Assembly: GCA_035326025.1 (NCBI GenBank)
Contig: DAOKYT010000008.1
Coordinates: 1 to 64,000, forward strand
Reading direction: 5' to 3'
Length of the DNA stretch: 64,000 nucleotides
Origin: Amarobacter sp035326025
GTDB lineage: Bacteria > Chloroflexota > Dehalococcoidia > Tepidiformales > Tepidiformaceae
Shown: positions 50,820 through 59,334 of the stretch, piece after piece
How positions within the stretch are numbered: position 1 is the first letter of the stretch
How the letters are laid out: each line of letters begins with the position of its first letter
The notes under the pieces: generated by a model
The model's input: only the letters and a program-made list of their open reading frames with translations
Database searches by the model: none
What the model was told of the DNA's origin: nothing
Position numbers and translations under genes: made by a program

Positions 50820-52082
50820 CTATACAAACCCGCGCAGCAGGATGGCCTTCCCCACCCGTTCAACGCCGATATCAAATGCTGCCTGGCGAGGGAGCGTCCC
50901 GTCCCTGTCGGCGCGCCCCATCAGGTCGTCGAAGGCGGCAACCATGCGTTTCTCGAGCTCCCCATTCACCATCTCCAGCGACCAACGGAACTGCTGGATG
51001 TTCTGCGTCCACTCGAAGTACGACACCGTCACGCCCCCGGCATTGACGAGGATGTCCGGCAGTACCGGGATGCGCCGGGCGTTCAGCACCTCGTCGCCGT
51101 CCGGCGTCACCGGGTGGTTCGCTGCCTCGATGACGGCCCGGGCGCGAACGCGTGGCGCGTTCTCCCCGGTGATCACCTCGCCCAGCGCCGCGGGCACCAG
51201 GTAGTCGCACTCCGTTTCCAGCAGCTGCTCGTTGGTGATCGGTTCGCCACCTTCGAACCCGGCCACGCTCCCCGCGATCGCGAACCACTGGTCGAGCGCC
51301 GCGATGTCGAGCCCGTCCGGGTTGGCGATGCCCCCCTTCACGTCGCTGACCGCAACGATCCGAAAACCGAGCTCCCGCGCGATCCGGGCCGTCCACGAAC
51401 CGACGTTGCCGTACCCCTGGATCACCACGCGGATCTCGCGTGGGTCGACTCCCTCGCGTTCCGCATATTGCCGCATGCACAGCGCGACGCCGCGCCCGGT
51501 CGCCTGGTCGCGCCCGTGGCTGCCACCAAGCTCAACGGGCTTCCCGGTTACGATGCCCGGCGTGTACCCGTATCGCTGCCCGTAGGCATCCATCATCCAC
51601 GCCATCGTCTGCGCGTTGGTCCCCATGTCCGGCGCCGGGATGTCCCGGCTGATGCCGAGCACCATGCCGATGTGGTGCGTGTAGGTGCGCGTCAGGCGGT
51701 TCAGTTCTGTCTCGCTCATCCGGGTTGGGTCGCACATTACGCCGCCCTTGGCGCCACCGAACGGCAGCTCCATGAGGGCGCACTTGTAGGTCATGAGCAT
51801 CGCCAGCGCGCGCACCTCGTCCAGGTCGGCCTGCGGATGAAAGCGCACGCCGCCCTTATACGGGCCGCGGGCGCCGTTGTGCTGCACCCGGTACCCCTCG
51901 AAGATGCGCAGCTTCCGGTTATCCATCCGCACCGGCAGTTGGGCCCGCACCTCCCGCCACGATGTCCGCAACAGGTCCACCACCTCCGGGTTCAGCTTCA
52001 GCCGTTCCGCCGACTGGTACACCGAGTTGAGAACTGCCTCGCTCGGTGATGGTTTCGGTGGTGCTGCTGCCTCGGTAGTCAT
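50820..52082 (-). CDS. gdhA: Glutamate dehydrogenase
   Basis: 420 residues. It interconverts glutamate and 2-oxoglutarate plus ammonia. The substrate region GPYKGGVRFHPQADLDEVRA and LPFGGAKGGVMCDP (catalytic Lys), and the Rossmann motif VVIQGYGNVGSWTARIARE are intact. The length and motifs fit the hexameric form of Gram-positive bacteria and archaea; coenzyme choice cannot be read. The MFS remnant lies 6 bases downstream. Confidence 0.95.
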   Translation of the reverse strand: MTTEAAAPPKPSPSEAVLNSVYQSAERLKLNPEVVDLLRTSWREVRAQLPVRMDNRKLRIFEGYRVQHNGARGPYKGGVRFHPQADLDEVRALAMLMTYKCALMELPFGGAKGGVMCDPTRMSETELNRLTRTYTHHIGMVLGISRDIPAPDMGTNAQTMAWMMDAYGQRYGYTPGIVTGKPVELGGSHGRDQATGRGVALCMRQYAEREGVDPREIRVVIQGYGNVGSWTARIARELGFRIVAVSDVKGGIANPDGLDIAALDQWFAIAGSVAGFEGGEPITNEQLLETECDYLVPAALGEVITGENAPRVRARAVIEAANHPVTPDGDEVLNARRIPVLPDILVNAGGVTVSYFEWTQNIQQFRWSLEMVNGELEKRMVAAFDDLMGRADRDGTLPRQAAFDIGVERVGKAILLRGFV

Positions 52083-52167
52083 TCAGGCCTGCTCCGCGGG
52101 GTCGTTCTGCCAGCAACCTTACAACGCCCGCTGGAATCTGCGAGTGGGGGACTCCAGACTTTCTCTC

Positions 52168-53151
52168 ATGGGGCATGTCTTCATCACGCGCGCCGTGCCC
52201 GGACGCGCCATCGAACACCTCGAGGCCGCCGGCCACTCCGTCGAGACCTGGCCCGGACAACTCCCGCCTCCGCCCGGCGCGCTCGCCGGCAGGCTTGCCG
52301 CGGCCGATGCGGCCCTGACCACCGTCGCCGATTTCATCTCGTCGGAGATGCTCGCCGCCGCGCCGCGCCTGAAAGTCGTCGCCAACATGGCCGCCGGCTA
52401 CGACAACATCGACCCGGCCGTGGCCGCCGCGCTCGGCATCTGGGTCACGAACACCCCGGGCGTGCTTGCCGAGACCACCGCCGACATGGCCTGGGCGCTC
52501 CTCATGGCCGCCGCCCGGAACGTGGTCGCCAGCGACCGCGATACCCGCGCGGGAGGATGGAAAACCTGGTCGCCCACCGGGTTCCTCGGGGTCGATGTCT
52601 ATGGGGCCACCCTCGGCATCGTCGGCCTCGGCGAAATCGGCGAGGCCGTCGCTCGCCGCGCCACCGGCTTCAAAATGCGTGTCCTCTACCATTCGCGCAC
52701 CCGGAAGCCGGCCCTCGAAGCCGGCCTCGGCCTGCGCTACCGCGCGTTGCCCGCGTTGCTCGCCGAATCCGACTTCGTCTCGCTCCATACGCCCCTCACC
52801 GCCGAAACGCGCCACCTGATGAGCGCCCGGCAGTTCGCCGCCATGAAGCCCTCCGCGATCCTGGTGAACACCGCCCGCGGAGGCTTAGTCGACCAGGATG
52901 CCCTCATCGAGGCCCTGCGCTCCGGTTCCATCGCCGGCGCCGCCCTCGATGTCACCACCCCGGAGCCCCTGCCGCTCGATAATCCACTGTTCTCGCTCCC
53001 AAACGTGATCATCACGCCCCACATCGCCAGCGCCAGCCTGGCCACGCGCTCGCGCATGGCCGAAATGGCCGCCGCCAACATCATCTCCGCGCTCCAGGGT
53101 CAACCACCCATAAACCCGGTCAACCGCCCCATCAGCCCCCGTCGCACTTGA
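52168..53151 (+). CDS. D-2-hydroxyacid dehydrogenase, glyoxylate/hydroxypyruvate reductase type
   Basis: 327 residues from the ATG at 52168. Motifs: LKVVANMAAGYDNIDPAVAA, the NAD motif GIVGLGEIGEAVARRATGFK, the catalytic Arg in NTARGGLVDQDAL, the Glu in LDVTTPEPLP and the His in ITPHIASAS. The set matches glyoxylate reductases (GyaR-like). In-frame extension to 51877 overlaps gdhA and is not used. Confidence 0.9.
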   Translation: MGHVFITRAVPGRAIEHLEAAGHSVETWPGQLPPPPGALAGRLAAADAALTTVADFISSEMLAAAPRLKVVANMAAGYDNIDPAVAAALGIWVTNTPGVLAETTADMAWALLMAAARNVVASDRDTRAGGWKTWSPTGFLGVDVYGATLGIVGLGEIGEAVARRATGFKMRVLYHSRTRKPALEAGLGLRYRALPALLAESDFVSLHTPLTAETRHLMSARQFAAMKPSAILVNTARGGLVDQDALIEALRSGSIAGAALDVTTPEPLPLDNPLFSLPNVIITPHIASASLATRSRMAEMAAANIISALQGQPPINPVNRPISPRRT

Positions 53152-53235
53152 CACATAAGGAGGTAAACAAGAAAAAGGACGGTACGCGCAGTCCGCCGCG
53201 CTCCGCAGCCGAGATGGACAGCCCCGGAGAATCAT

Positions 53236-53883
53236 TTGAGCAAGACAGCAAAGCCGGTTGGTAATCTCTGGCTCGCGGAAGAGCTCTGGAAACTCAACGC
53301 AATCGAATTCGGTGACTTCACCCTCGGCCGCACAGCCGTTCACTCGCCGATCTACATCAATGTGCGCCGCCTTATCAGCAATCCAAGAGCCCTGGCGCGC
53401 TGCGCCCGCATCATCAAGGAAGAGCTCGAAGCGCTGATGTCCATGCGCAACCCCCATGTGCAGCCCTTTACGCTCGTCGCCGGTGTCCCGTTCGGCGGCC
53501 TCCATGTGGCCACCGCGTTCTCGCTCAGTGTCAACACCCCAATGATCTACATCCATCCCCCCGCCACCGATAAAGCCGACGTGATCGAAGGCATCTACGT
53601 GCGCGGCCAGAGCTGCCTCATCATCGATGACCTCATCACCGGTGGTGGGAGCATCCTGCAGACAGCGGCCACCCTCAGCGCCGCGGGCCTCGTTGTCCGC
53701 GATGCGGTCACCTTGATCGACCGTCAGGAAGGCGGACGCCAGCGGCTCAAGGCCGCCGGCATCAACCTCGTGGCAATCCTCACGCTCGGGCAGATCGCCA
53801 ACTACCTCATGTCCGCCGGCCACATCACGGAAGACCAGTACCGGCCGACGATGGCCTACATCGAATCCCGCAACGGCGGCTGA
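53236..53883 (+). CDS. pyrE: Orotate phosphoribosyltransferase-like protein
   Basis: 215 residues from a TTG with cggagaatca upstream. PRPP motif CLIIDDLITGGGSI (about residues 131-144), GDFTLGRTAVHSPIYINVRR at the N-terminus and FTLVAGVPFGGLHVATAFSL match OPRTases of UMP synthesis. No other pyrimidine gene is near. The 84-base gap before it holds an unexplained perfect Shine-Dalgarno (TAAGGAGGT at 53156-53164). Confidence 0.88.
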   Translation: MSKTAKPVGNLWLAEELWKLNAIEFGDFTLGRTAVHSPIYINVRRLISNPRALARCARIIKEELEALMSMRNPHVQPFTLVAGVPFGGLHVATAFSLSVNTPMIYIHPPATDKADVIEGIYVRGQSCLIIDDLITGGGSILQTAATLSAAGLVVRDAVTLIDRQEGGRQRLKAAGINLVAILTLGQIANYLMSAGHITEDQYRPTMAYIESRNGG

Positions 53884-53955
53884 GCCGGGCGGCGGCCCGG
53901 GGCCCCGTGGCGCCGGGCAGGTCACGTAATCTGCTCGCAACCTGCACTCGTCACA

Positions 53956-54513
53956 ATGAGCAATATGACCTCCCCGGCCGTCCGGGTTCGCCCGGCCACA
54001 CCCGCCGATCTCCCGGCCATCAACGCCATCTACAACTTCTACGTCGATACGTCCCCCGCGACCTTCGACCTCGAACACACCACCCTCGATTGGCGGACCA
54101 ACTGGTATGCCGAACGCATCGGCCGGCGTCTCCCGGTGCTCATCGCCGATGCCTCTGGCGAGGTGGCCGGGTGGGTATGCCTGTCCCCGTGGAGCTCGAA
54201 GGCTGCCTACGCCCGGACCGCCGACGAGTCGATCTATATCGCTGACAGCTTTCGTCGCCGGGGCGTCGGCCGCGCCCTCCTTTCGGCAGTCCTCGGCGAG
54301 GCCCGGCGCCTCGACATCCATGTGGTCATGGCCGGAGTCACCGCCTGCCAGGAGGCGAGCCTCGCCCTCCACCAATCTCTCGGCTTCGTCGAGGCCGGCC
54401 GCTACGCCCACATGGGCTTCAAGCTCGGTGCCTGGCACGATGTTGTCTGGCTGCAGCGCCACCTCTGGCGCCCCGGCGATGAACCAGACCTGTCACCTTC
54501 GCGGCGAAGGTAA
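53956..54513 (+). CDS. GNAT N-acetyltransferase, phosphinothricin acetyltransferase-like
   Basis: 185 residues. RVRPATPADLPAINAIYNFY, ESIYIADSFRRRGVGRALLS (acetyl-CoA loop RRRGVGRA) and SLALHQSLGFVEAGRYAHMG, then FKLGAWHDVVWLQ match the Pat/Bar/YwnH group, which acetylates phosphinothricin or methionine sulfoximine. Resistance is not implied. A palindrome (accttcgc-g-gcgaaggt, 54495-54511) overlaps its stop. Confidence 0.85.
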   Translation: MSNMTSPAVRVRPATPADLPAINAIYNFYVDTSPATFDLEHTTLDWRTNWYAERIGRRLPVLIADASGEVAGWVCLSPWSSKAAYARTADESIYIADSFRRRGVGRALLSAVLGEARRLDIHVVMAGVTACQEASLALHQSLGFVEAGRYAHMGFKLGAWHDVVWLQRHLWRPGDEPDLSPSRRR

Positions 54514-54527
54514 AGAGCCGTCACCTT
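54492..54527 (+). promoter_or_regulatory. Direct repeat before the ECF sigma gene
   Basis: GTCACCTT occurs at 54492-54499 and again at 54520-54527, 28 bases apart, with a palindrome between (54495-54511) and TAGAGT at 54548-54553. The second copy is about 20 bases before TAGAGT and could be an autoregulated -35-like element. Speculative. Confidence 0.3.
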
Positions 54528-54552
54528 TTGCTCCGCCCGTTCCATCTCTAGA

Positions 54553-55167
54553 GTGAGTCTCGCTGTGCGCGATACCGAGGTGCTGCCCGATGCCCCGCAG
54601 GTGCCTGGCCAGGCTGATGCCGAAGCGGAAGCGCTCGCCGCTCGCGCTGTCACGCGCGACCAGTCCGCGTGGGAGCAAATCTTCGAGCTGCACTACCGCT
54701 CCGTGTTCGCTTACGTCCGCTACCGTCTCCGGGCCCTCCACGAGGCCGAGGACATCGCCTCCCAGGTCTTCGAGGTCGCCTATTCCCGGGCCGACCGCTT
54801 CGACTATCGCGGTGTCCCCATCGAAGCCTGGCTCATGGGCATCGCCCGCAACCTCGTTCGCGATCACATCAAGAAGCTCGGCCGCCGCGGCTCCGATGCC
54901 GGGCTCGATGAGATCATTGAGCCTTCCGAACCCGACCGCGCCGATGCCGTCGATCTCCGCCGCGACCTTCTCGCCGCCATGGGTGCCCTCACCGAAGACC
55001 AGCAGGAGGTCATCCGCCTGCGCTTCCTTCTCGACCGGTCCGTCGCCGAAACGGCGGTCCTCATGGGACGCTCGGAGGACGCCGTGAAGAACCTTCAGCG
55101 CCGCGCCCTCGCAGCCATGCACCGCGCCCTGACAGGCGCAGGCTACTCGACGGATGGCATGAAATGA
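54553..55167 (+). CDS. ECF-type RNA polymerase sigma factor
   Basis: 204 residues from the GTG at 54553 (GTG at 54565 is possible, since TAGAGT at 54548 could be its own -10). Region 2 (FELHYRSVFAYVRYRLRALH, AEDIASQVFEVAYSRAD, RGVPIEAWLMGIARNLVRD) and region 4 (LTEDQQEVIRLRFLLDRSVA, MGRSEDAVKNLQRRAL) are complete. Its stop overlaps the anti-sigma gene (ATGA), a typical regulator pair. Confidence 0.92.
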   Translation: MSLAVRDTEVLPDAPQVPGQADAEAEALAARAVTRDQSAWEQIFELHYRSVFAYVRYRLRALHEAEDIASQVFEVAYSRADRFDYRGVPIEAWLMGIARNLVRDHIKKLGRRGSDAGLDEIIEPSEPDRADAVDLRRDLLAAMGALTEDQQEVIRLRFLLDRSVAETAVLMGRSEDAVKNLQRRALAAMHRALTGAGYSTDGMK

Positions 55168-56411
55168 CGCCCGACCGCCTCGATGCATTGCTCTCCGAGA
55201 CGCTCGCCACCGGTTCCATCCCGGAGGGGGCGACGCCCGACGAGCGTGCCCGGCTCGAAGAGCTGCTTGCCAGCGTCTCCACCCTGCGCCGGGGCGCGGA
55301 AGCCGTCCGCGCCGAGGCAGATGCCGCGATGCCCGTCGCGCGCGCCCGCTTCCAGCGCCACCTCGCGGCGCAACAGCGCCCGGCGCCGTCCGCCACACCT
55401 CCCCCCACGAAGACGCACGCGGGGTTCTTCGGGGGCTTCCTCGGCGGCGTGGCCGGTTCGCTTGGAGCGCTTCGGCTCTCCGCCTCGGTGGCGGCCATCG
55501 CCGTCGTGGCGCTCGCCGCGATCCTCCTTGCCCGCCCCTTCTCAGGCGCCGAAACCGCCTCGGCGCTCAGCGTCGATGACTACGTCCAGGTCCAGGGAGT
55601 CGTTGCGGAAACCGCCGGCGATTTCGTCACCGTCCAGTCGTCCGAGTTCGGCACCCTCCGGGTCGGCCTGTCCGATACCACATCGATCGTCGACAGGGAG
55701 ACCGTCCGCGACCGTTCCGAGCTGCGGCCGGGCGATGCCGTCCTCGTGAGTGGCGTGGTCCGCGATGCGCGCAAGAAACACATCCGCATCGAGGCGAACA
55801 CCCTCGCCCTCGCCAGCGCCGAACCCGGCACGCTCCCGGCGCTCACGCCGCTCAAAGAGCTGCGTACGCTCGACGATGGACTCGAAGGGACCATAACCGT
55901 CCTGGCCCTCGCGCCCGATGGCCGTGGTGCCCGCATCCTGGTCGATGCCGGGCGCGGCCATCAGCTCATCGTCAACGTCGACCGGGCCTCGGCCGAACGC
56001 TTCGTCGCCGATTCCACCACCGCGCTTGGCAGCCGGGTCCGCATCGTCCGCGACGACTCTCTCCCCCGTGGCGTGTTCCGCTTCGAGGCGATGCATGCAC
56101 CCGGCGGGGATCCGCCTCCGGGCGGCGGCCATGGCGTGGGTGGCATGCGCCCCGAGCTCGTCCGCATCGAGGGTGTCCTGACCGCGCGCGAGGGCGAACG
56201 CGCCACCGTGGAGACCGGCCGCGGGCCGGTCACGGTCCTTGTTCGGCCGCTGACGCGCATCCTCGCCGGGCAGAGCGGGTTGACCCTCGAGGACATCCGG
56301 GCCGGGGAGCGCGCCATCGGCCACGAGATCACCGTCCGCGGCGGCTTCGACCGCGACCAGGACGCGGTCATCGCCGATGTGGTGGTCATCGGCCCGCGTG
56401 CCGGTCAATAG
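55164..56411 (+). CDS. Membrane-bound anti-sigma-like protein with DUF5666 domains
   Basis: 415 residues. Residues 1-105 are a helical cytoplasmic part with a Pro-rich linker; one membrane helix at about 106-123 (SASVAAIAVVALAAILLARP); the outer part has repeated beta domains of DUF5666 type (VQGVVAETAGDFVTVQSSEF; LEGTITVLALAPDGRGARIL; IEGVLTAREGERATVETGRG). The overlap with the sigma gene suggests an anti-sigma role, though the zinc HxxxCxxC motif is absent. The exported DUF5666 units may sense something outside. Confidence 0.75.
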   Translation: MTPDRLDALLSETLATGSIPEGATPDERARLEELLASVSTLRRGAEAVRAEADAAMPVARARFQRHLAAQQRPAPSATPPPTKTHAGFFGGFLGGVAGSLGALRLSASVAAIAVVALAAILLARPFSGAETASALSVDDYVQVQGVVAETAGDFVTVQSSEFGTLRVGLSDTTSIVDRETVRDRSELRPGDAVLVSGVVRDARKKHIRIEANTLALASAEPGTLPALTPLKELRTLDDGLEGTITVLALAPDGRGARILVDAGRGHQLIVNVDRASAERFVADSTTALGSRVRIVRDDSLPRGVFRFEAMHAPGGDPPPGGGHGVGGMRPELVRIEGVLTAREGERATVETGRGPVTVLVRPLTRILAGQSGLTLEDIRAGERAIGHEITVRGGFDRDQDAVIADVVVIGPRAGQ

Positions 56412-56494
56412 CATGGGCCGGCTCGCGTGGGCTTGAGCCCTGCGCCAGGCCGGGCGACCCTGTGTGGTAACAACTTTCACGCAGGCCCGTCCCC

Positions 56495-57550
56495 ATGGCT
56501 GAACACGATGCTCCGCGCTGGCTCATCACCGGCGGCACCGGCTTCCTTGGCGCCCACATCGCCCGGCGCCTCCTCGCAGAAGGCGTCCACCCGGTCCTCT
56601 TCGATATCGCCCCGCTCCCGCCCGATGACGACGACATCGCCAGCCGGGTAACCGTCATCCAGGGCGACGTCCAGGACCGCGAGGCGATCCGCTCCGCCCT
56701 CCAGGGCGTCGGCGTAGTCATCCATACCGCCGCCGCGCTCCCCATCCAGGTCTCCAAAAAGAAGATCTACGCGGTCAACGTCCGCGGCACCCGCTACGTC
56801 CTCCACGAGGCCCTGAAAGCCGGCGTCAAGCGCGTCGTCTTCATCTCCAGCACCGCTGTCTACGGCGTGCCGAAGGTCCACCCCATCGATGAGGACTCTC
56901 CGCTCATCCCCCTCGGGCACTACGGCTCGTCCAAGGTCGTCGGCGAGGACATCTGCCACCAGTACCAGCGGCGCGGCCTCGAAGTGAACATCATCCGGCC
57001 CAAGACCTTCCTCGGCACCGGCCGCCTCGGCGTCTTCGAAATCCTCTTCGAGTGGATCGCCGAAGGCCGCAAGATCCCCCTCCTCGGCAACGGCAGGAAC
57101 CACTACCAGCTCCTCGAAGTCACCGACCTCGTGGACGCCATCTACCGCGCCGCCACCAACCCCGATGTCGTCAACGAGACCATGAACATCGGCGCCGACC
57201 GCTACGAGACGCTCAACGAGGACATGCAGGCGCTCTTCGACCGCGCCGGGTCCGGGTCGCGCCTCTGGCACCTCCCCGCCCGCCCGGGCGAGTGGGCCCT
57301 CCGCGTGCTCGAACTGCTGCGGCTCTCGCCGCTGGCCGCCTGGCACTACGGCACCATGTGGCGCGATTCGTACGTCGAGGTCGGCAAGGCGAAGCGGCTG
57401 CTCGGCTGGCAGCCGAAATACTCGAACGCCGAAGCCCTGATCCGCGCCTGGGACTGGTACGTGGAGAACAAGGGCCGCTACGGCACTGGCGTCACCCACC
57501 GCGTCGCCTGGCAAAAAGGCGCCCTCGCCATCCTGCGCCGCATCAGCTGA
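56495..57550 (+). CDS. NAD-dependent epimerase/dehydratase family protein
   Basis: 351 residues, extended SDR. GGTGFLGAHIARRLLAEG at the N-terminus binds NAD; ISSTAVYGVPK and Y-x3-K at HYGSSKVVGED form the active site. Later segments (NIGADRYETLNEDMQALF) recall sugar-nucleotide and sterol-type SDRs. The substrate is not clear. Confidence 0.88.
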   Translation: MAEHDAPRWLITGGTGFLGAHIARRLLAEGVHPVLFDIAPLPPDDDDIASRVTVIQGDVQDREAIRSALQGVGVVIHTAAALPIQVSKKKIYAVNVRGTRYVLHEALKAGVKRVVFISSTAVYGVPKVHPIDEDSPLIPLGHYGSSKVVGEDICHQYQRRGLEVNIIRPKTFLGTGRLGVFEILFEWIAEGRKIPLLGNGRNHYQLLEVTDLVDAIYRAATNPDVVNETMNIGADRYETLNEDMQALFDRAGSGSRLWHLPARPGEWALRVLELLRLSPLAAWHYGTMWRDSYVEVGKAKRLLGWQPKYSNAEALIRAWDWYVENKGRYGTGVTHRVAWQKGALAILRRIS

Positions 57551-57668
57551 CGGCACGCGTCCCACGCGTCAGCAAGCGCCGGGGGCGCAACTCGCCCGAA
57601 CGCCGCCGCTGTGCCACCTCGGCGCCGGCCACCCCACGCCCGGCCCGGCGGTGAAGGAGGGTGACAGT

Positions 57669-57752
57669 GTGAGTTCCTCGAACAGGCCGCCGCATGACCC
57701 TGACGAGAACAGCGGCGGCTGCCTCAACGTGGCGGCACCACGAACTCCCTGA
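57669..57752 (+). CDS. Possible 27-residue peptide
   Basis: AAGGAGG (57654-57660), the strongest Shine-Dalgarno near here, is 8 bases before a GTG that opens a short frame VSSSNRPPHDPDENSGGCLN and seven more residues. It overlaps the end of the LuxR-type gene on the opposite strand. Low confidence. Confidence 0.2.
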   Translation: MSSSNRPPHDPDENSGGCLNVAAPRTP

Positions 57753-59139
57753 ACGTGCCAGCCAACTCCTCCGCTGACTGGTTGCACCCGCCATTGATCA
57801 CGGCGATCTCCCCCGCCTCTGTCACGCCCATGGCCCGCCCGCCGTCCGGCTGCTGTGGTGCCAGCGAGCCATCGAAGACCACCCAGTAGGCGACGCCGTC
57901 CGAGTCTTCGCCCCTCGCGATCGCGACTATCCTCGGGTTCGGACCAAGCCGGGAATCGTAGTCCTCGCCGAGCCCCCACGGCTCGGCCCAGGTGCGCTCT
58001 CCGCAAATCTCCCGCACGACTGCGGGGACAAGCGTTCCGATCGGCCCGCCCAGGTAGCAACGAGGCAGCCATCGCTCCTCGCCGCAGCCGGCTTCGACCG
58101 TCTTCGTGCGCTCTTGAAGTTTGAGGAGGTCTCTGACCACGATGGCGTCGACGATCTCATCGACCGCGATGTTTCCGGTGTGCGGCGTATCCGGGGGCGC
58201 CTGTGGCAGCGGGGGTGGCGGAATCAAGTAGGTGGTGTGGCGGGTAGAGAGCCCCCTCGCGGTCTCGCCACACCATCCGGACCACCCCGTGATGCCTTCC
58301 GGAGTCAAGGAGAACTCGATGCCCGGCAGCGGATCCCGGGTCGGAGTTCCGTCGCTGAACCGCGTGAATGTCAGGATCACCGTGTACCACACGGGCGGGA
58401 CGACATCGCTGCCCGTCTGTGTGAGATCCGACGCCGAGAACACCGCATTGAACCCCAGGTCCCAATCCGACAGGAATGCTGGCATGTCGGCTTCGAGGAT
58501 GACACCGCCATGGCAACCTCCGCCGGCCAGGATGCCGCGCACCGGGGAGCCAGCTGGCACGCCGGGTGGGCAAGGCACTCCGCCGATGCCCTGCGGCTCT
58601 TCCCCCGTGCAGGTGATGGACTGGTAGTGGATGAGTGGTTCGAGGTTCGTCATGTCGCCGCTCAGCGCCGCCGTGATGAACTCATCCACGATCGGTACGC
58701 CGCTCACTGGGACCCCCGGCGTTGGGCTCGGCCCGGCTGCCGGCGAAACTGCCACCGTCGGAGTGTCGTCGGCATCGGCCAGGCCACCGCCGTTACGGCT
58801 CGTGCCGGCCAGCACGAATGCGGCCACGGCAACCGCAACCGCAACCGCGGTTGCCGTGGCGCCCACGATCCACGCGACGGAGACCGGCAGAGCTCCCCAG
58901 CGAAGGCCCGGCTGGCGAGCGAACTCAACCAGTTGTTCCCGCGTGTCGACTTCCGCTTTCGAAAGCATGTTCGACACGTGGTACTTCACGGTGTCATACG
59001 ACAGCTGCAGTTCGTCCGCGATCTGTTGATAGGTGAGCCCCCGCCGCAGCCCCTCGAGGACTCGCTGTTCGGCTGGCGTAAAGAAGCCGGGGTATGCCGG
59101 CCGCCCACGCCGTCGCACCTTCGACTGCCGGTCAGCCAT
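57724..59139 (-). CDS. LuxR-type HTH protein with membrane helix and exported domain
   Basis: 471 residues from the ATG at 59139 (a TTG two codons earlier is possible). Residues about 20-74 are a LuxR/GerE HTH (FTPAEQRVLEGLRRGLTYQQ, IADELQLSYDTVKYHVSNML); a helix at about 85-111 (VAWIVGATATAVAVAVAVAA) follows, then about 360 exported residues with two similar segments starting PVSGVPIVDEFITAALSGDM and GNIAVDEIVDAIVVRDLLKL and several Cys. It resembles a one-component membrane regulator (compare ToxR/CadC, which use a different HTH). Signal unknown. Confidence 0.85.
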   Translation of the reverse strand: MADRQSKVRRRGRPAYPGFFTPAEQRVLEGLRRGLTYQQIADELQLSYDTVKYHVSNMLSKAEVDTREQLVEFARQPGLRWGALPVSVAWIVGATATAVAVAVAVAAFVLAGTSRNGGGLADADDTPTVAVSPAAGPSPTPGVPVSGVPIVDEFITAALSGDMTNLEPLIHYQSITCTGEEPQGIGGVPCPPGVPAGSPVRGILAGGGCHGGVILEADMPAFLSDWDLGFNAVFSASDLTQTGSDVVPPVWYTVILTFTRFSDGTPTRDPLPGIEFSLTPEGITGWSGWCGETARGLSTRHTTYLIPPPPLPQAPPDTPHTGNIAVDEIVDAIVVRDLLKLQERTKTVEAGCGEERWLPRCYLGGPIGTLVPAVVREICGERTWAEPWGLGEDYDSRLGPNPRIVAIARGEDSDGVAYWVVFDGSLAPQQPDGGRAMGVTEAGEIAVINGGCNQSAEELAGTFREFVVPPR

Positions 59140-59145
59140 GAACAA

Positions 59146-59151
59146 ACCCTA
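59146..59151 (-). promoter_or_regulatory. -10 element of the LuxR-type gene
   Basis: TAGGGT on the - strand, 6 bases before the ATG at 59139, no ribosome-binding site; supports the ATG as start. Confidence 0.35.
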
Positions 59152-59291
59152 ACACCGCTCCGGCTGAATTACCCCACCGGCACGGTCACAGGCGCGCTTG
59201 CCGGCAAGCGCGGTGCCGACACTCTCGAATGCTCACCCATGCGTCACGCTCCGGCCTCACCCAGGCCCGCTCAGTGAATCGCCACGAAAAA

Positions 59292-59310
59292 GGGCGCCCA
59301 TCGGGCGCCC
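59292..59310 (-). terminator. Terminator of the SDR-MaoC operon
   Basis: Stem gggcgccc/gggcgccc with a 3-base loop, followed on the - strand by TTTTTCG. It lies 25 bases after the SDR stop and is the best textbook intrinsic terminator in the window. Confidence 0.9.
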
Positions 59311-59334
59311 CTTTGGTCTGCTGACCTGCCTGCA

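Noticed and set aside
49320..52049. 909-residue frame on the + strand across the GGDEF gene, MFS remnant and gdhA
   Set aside because: Antisense to two clear - strand genes; His/Arg/Pro/Asp-rich sequence without domains.
53956..54513. Phosphinothricin (herbicide) resistance gene
   Set aside because: The Pat/Bar-like group covers many general acetyltransferases; nothing specific supports the herbicide as substrate.
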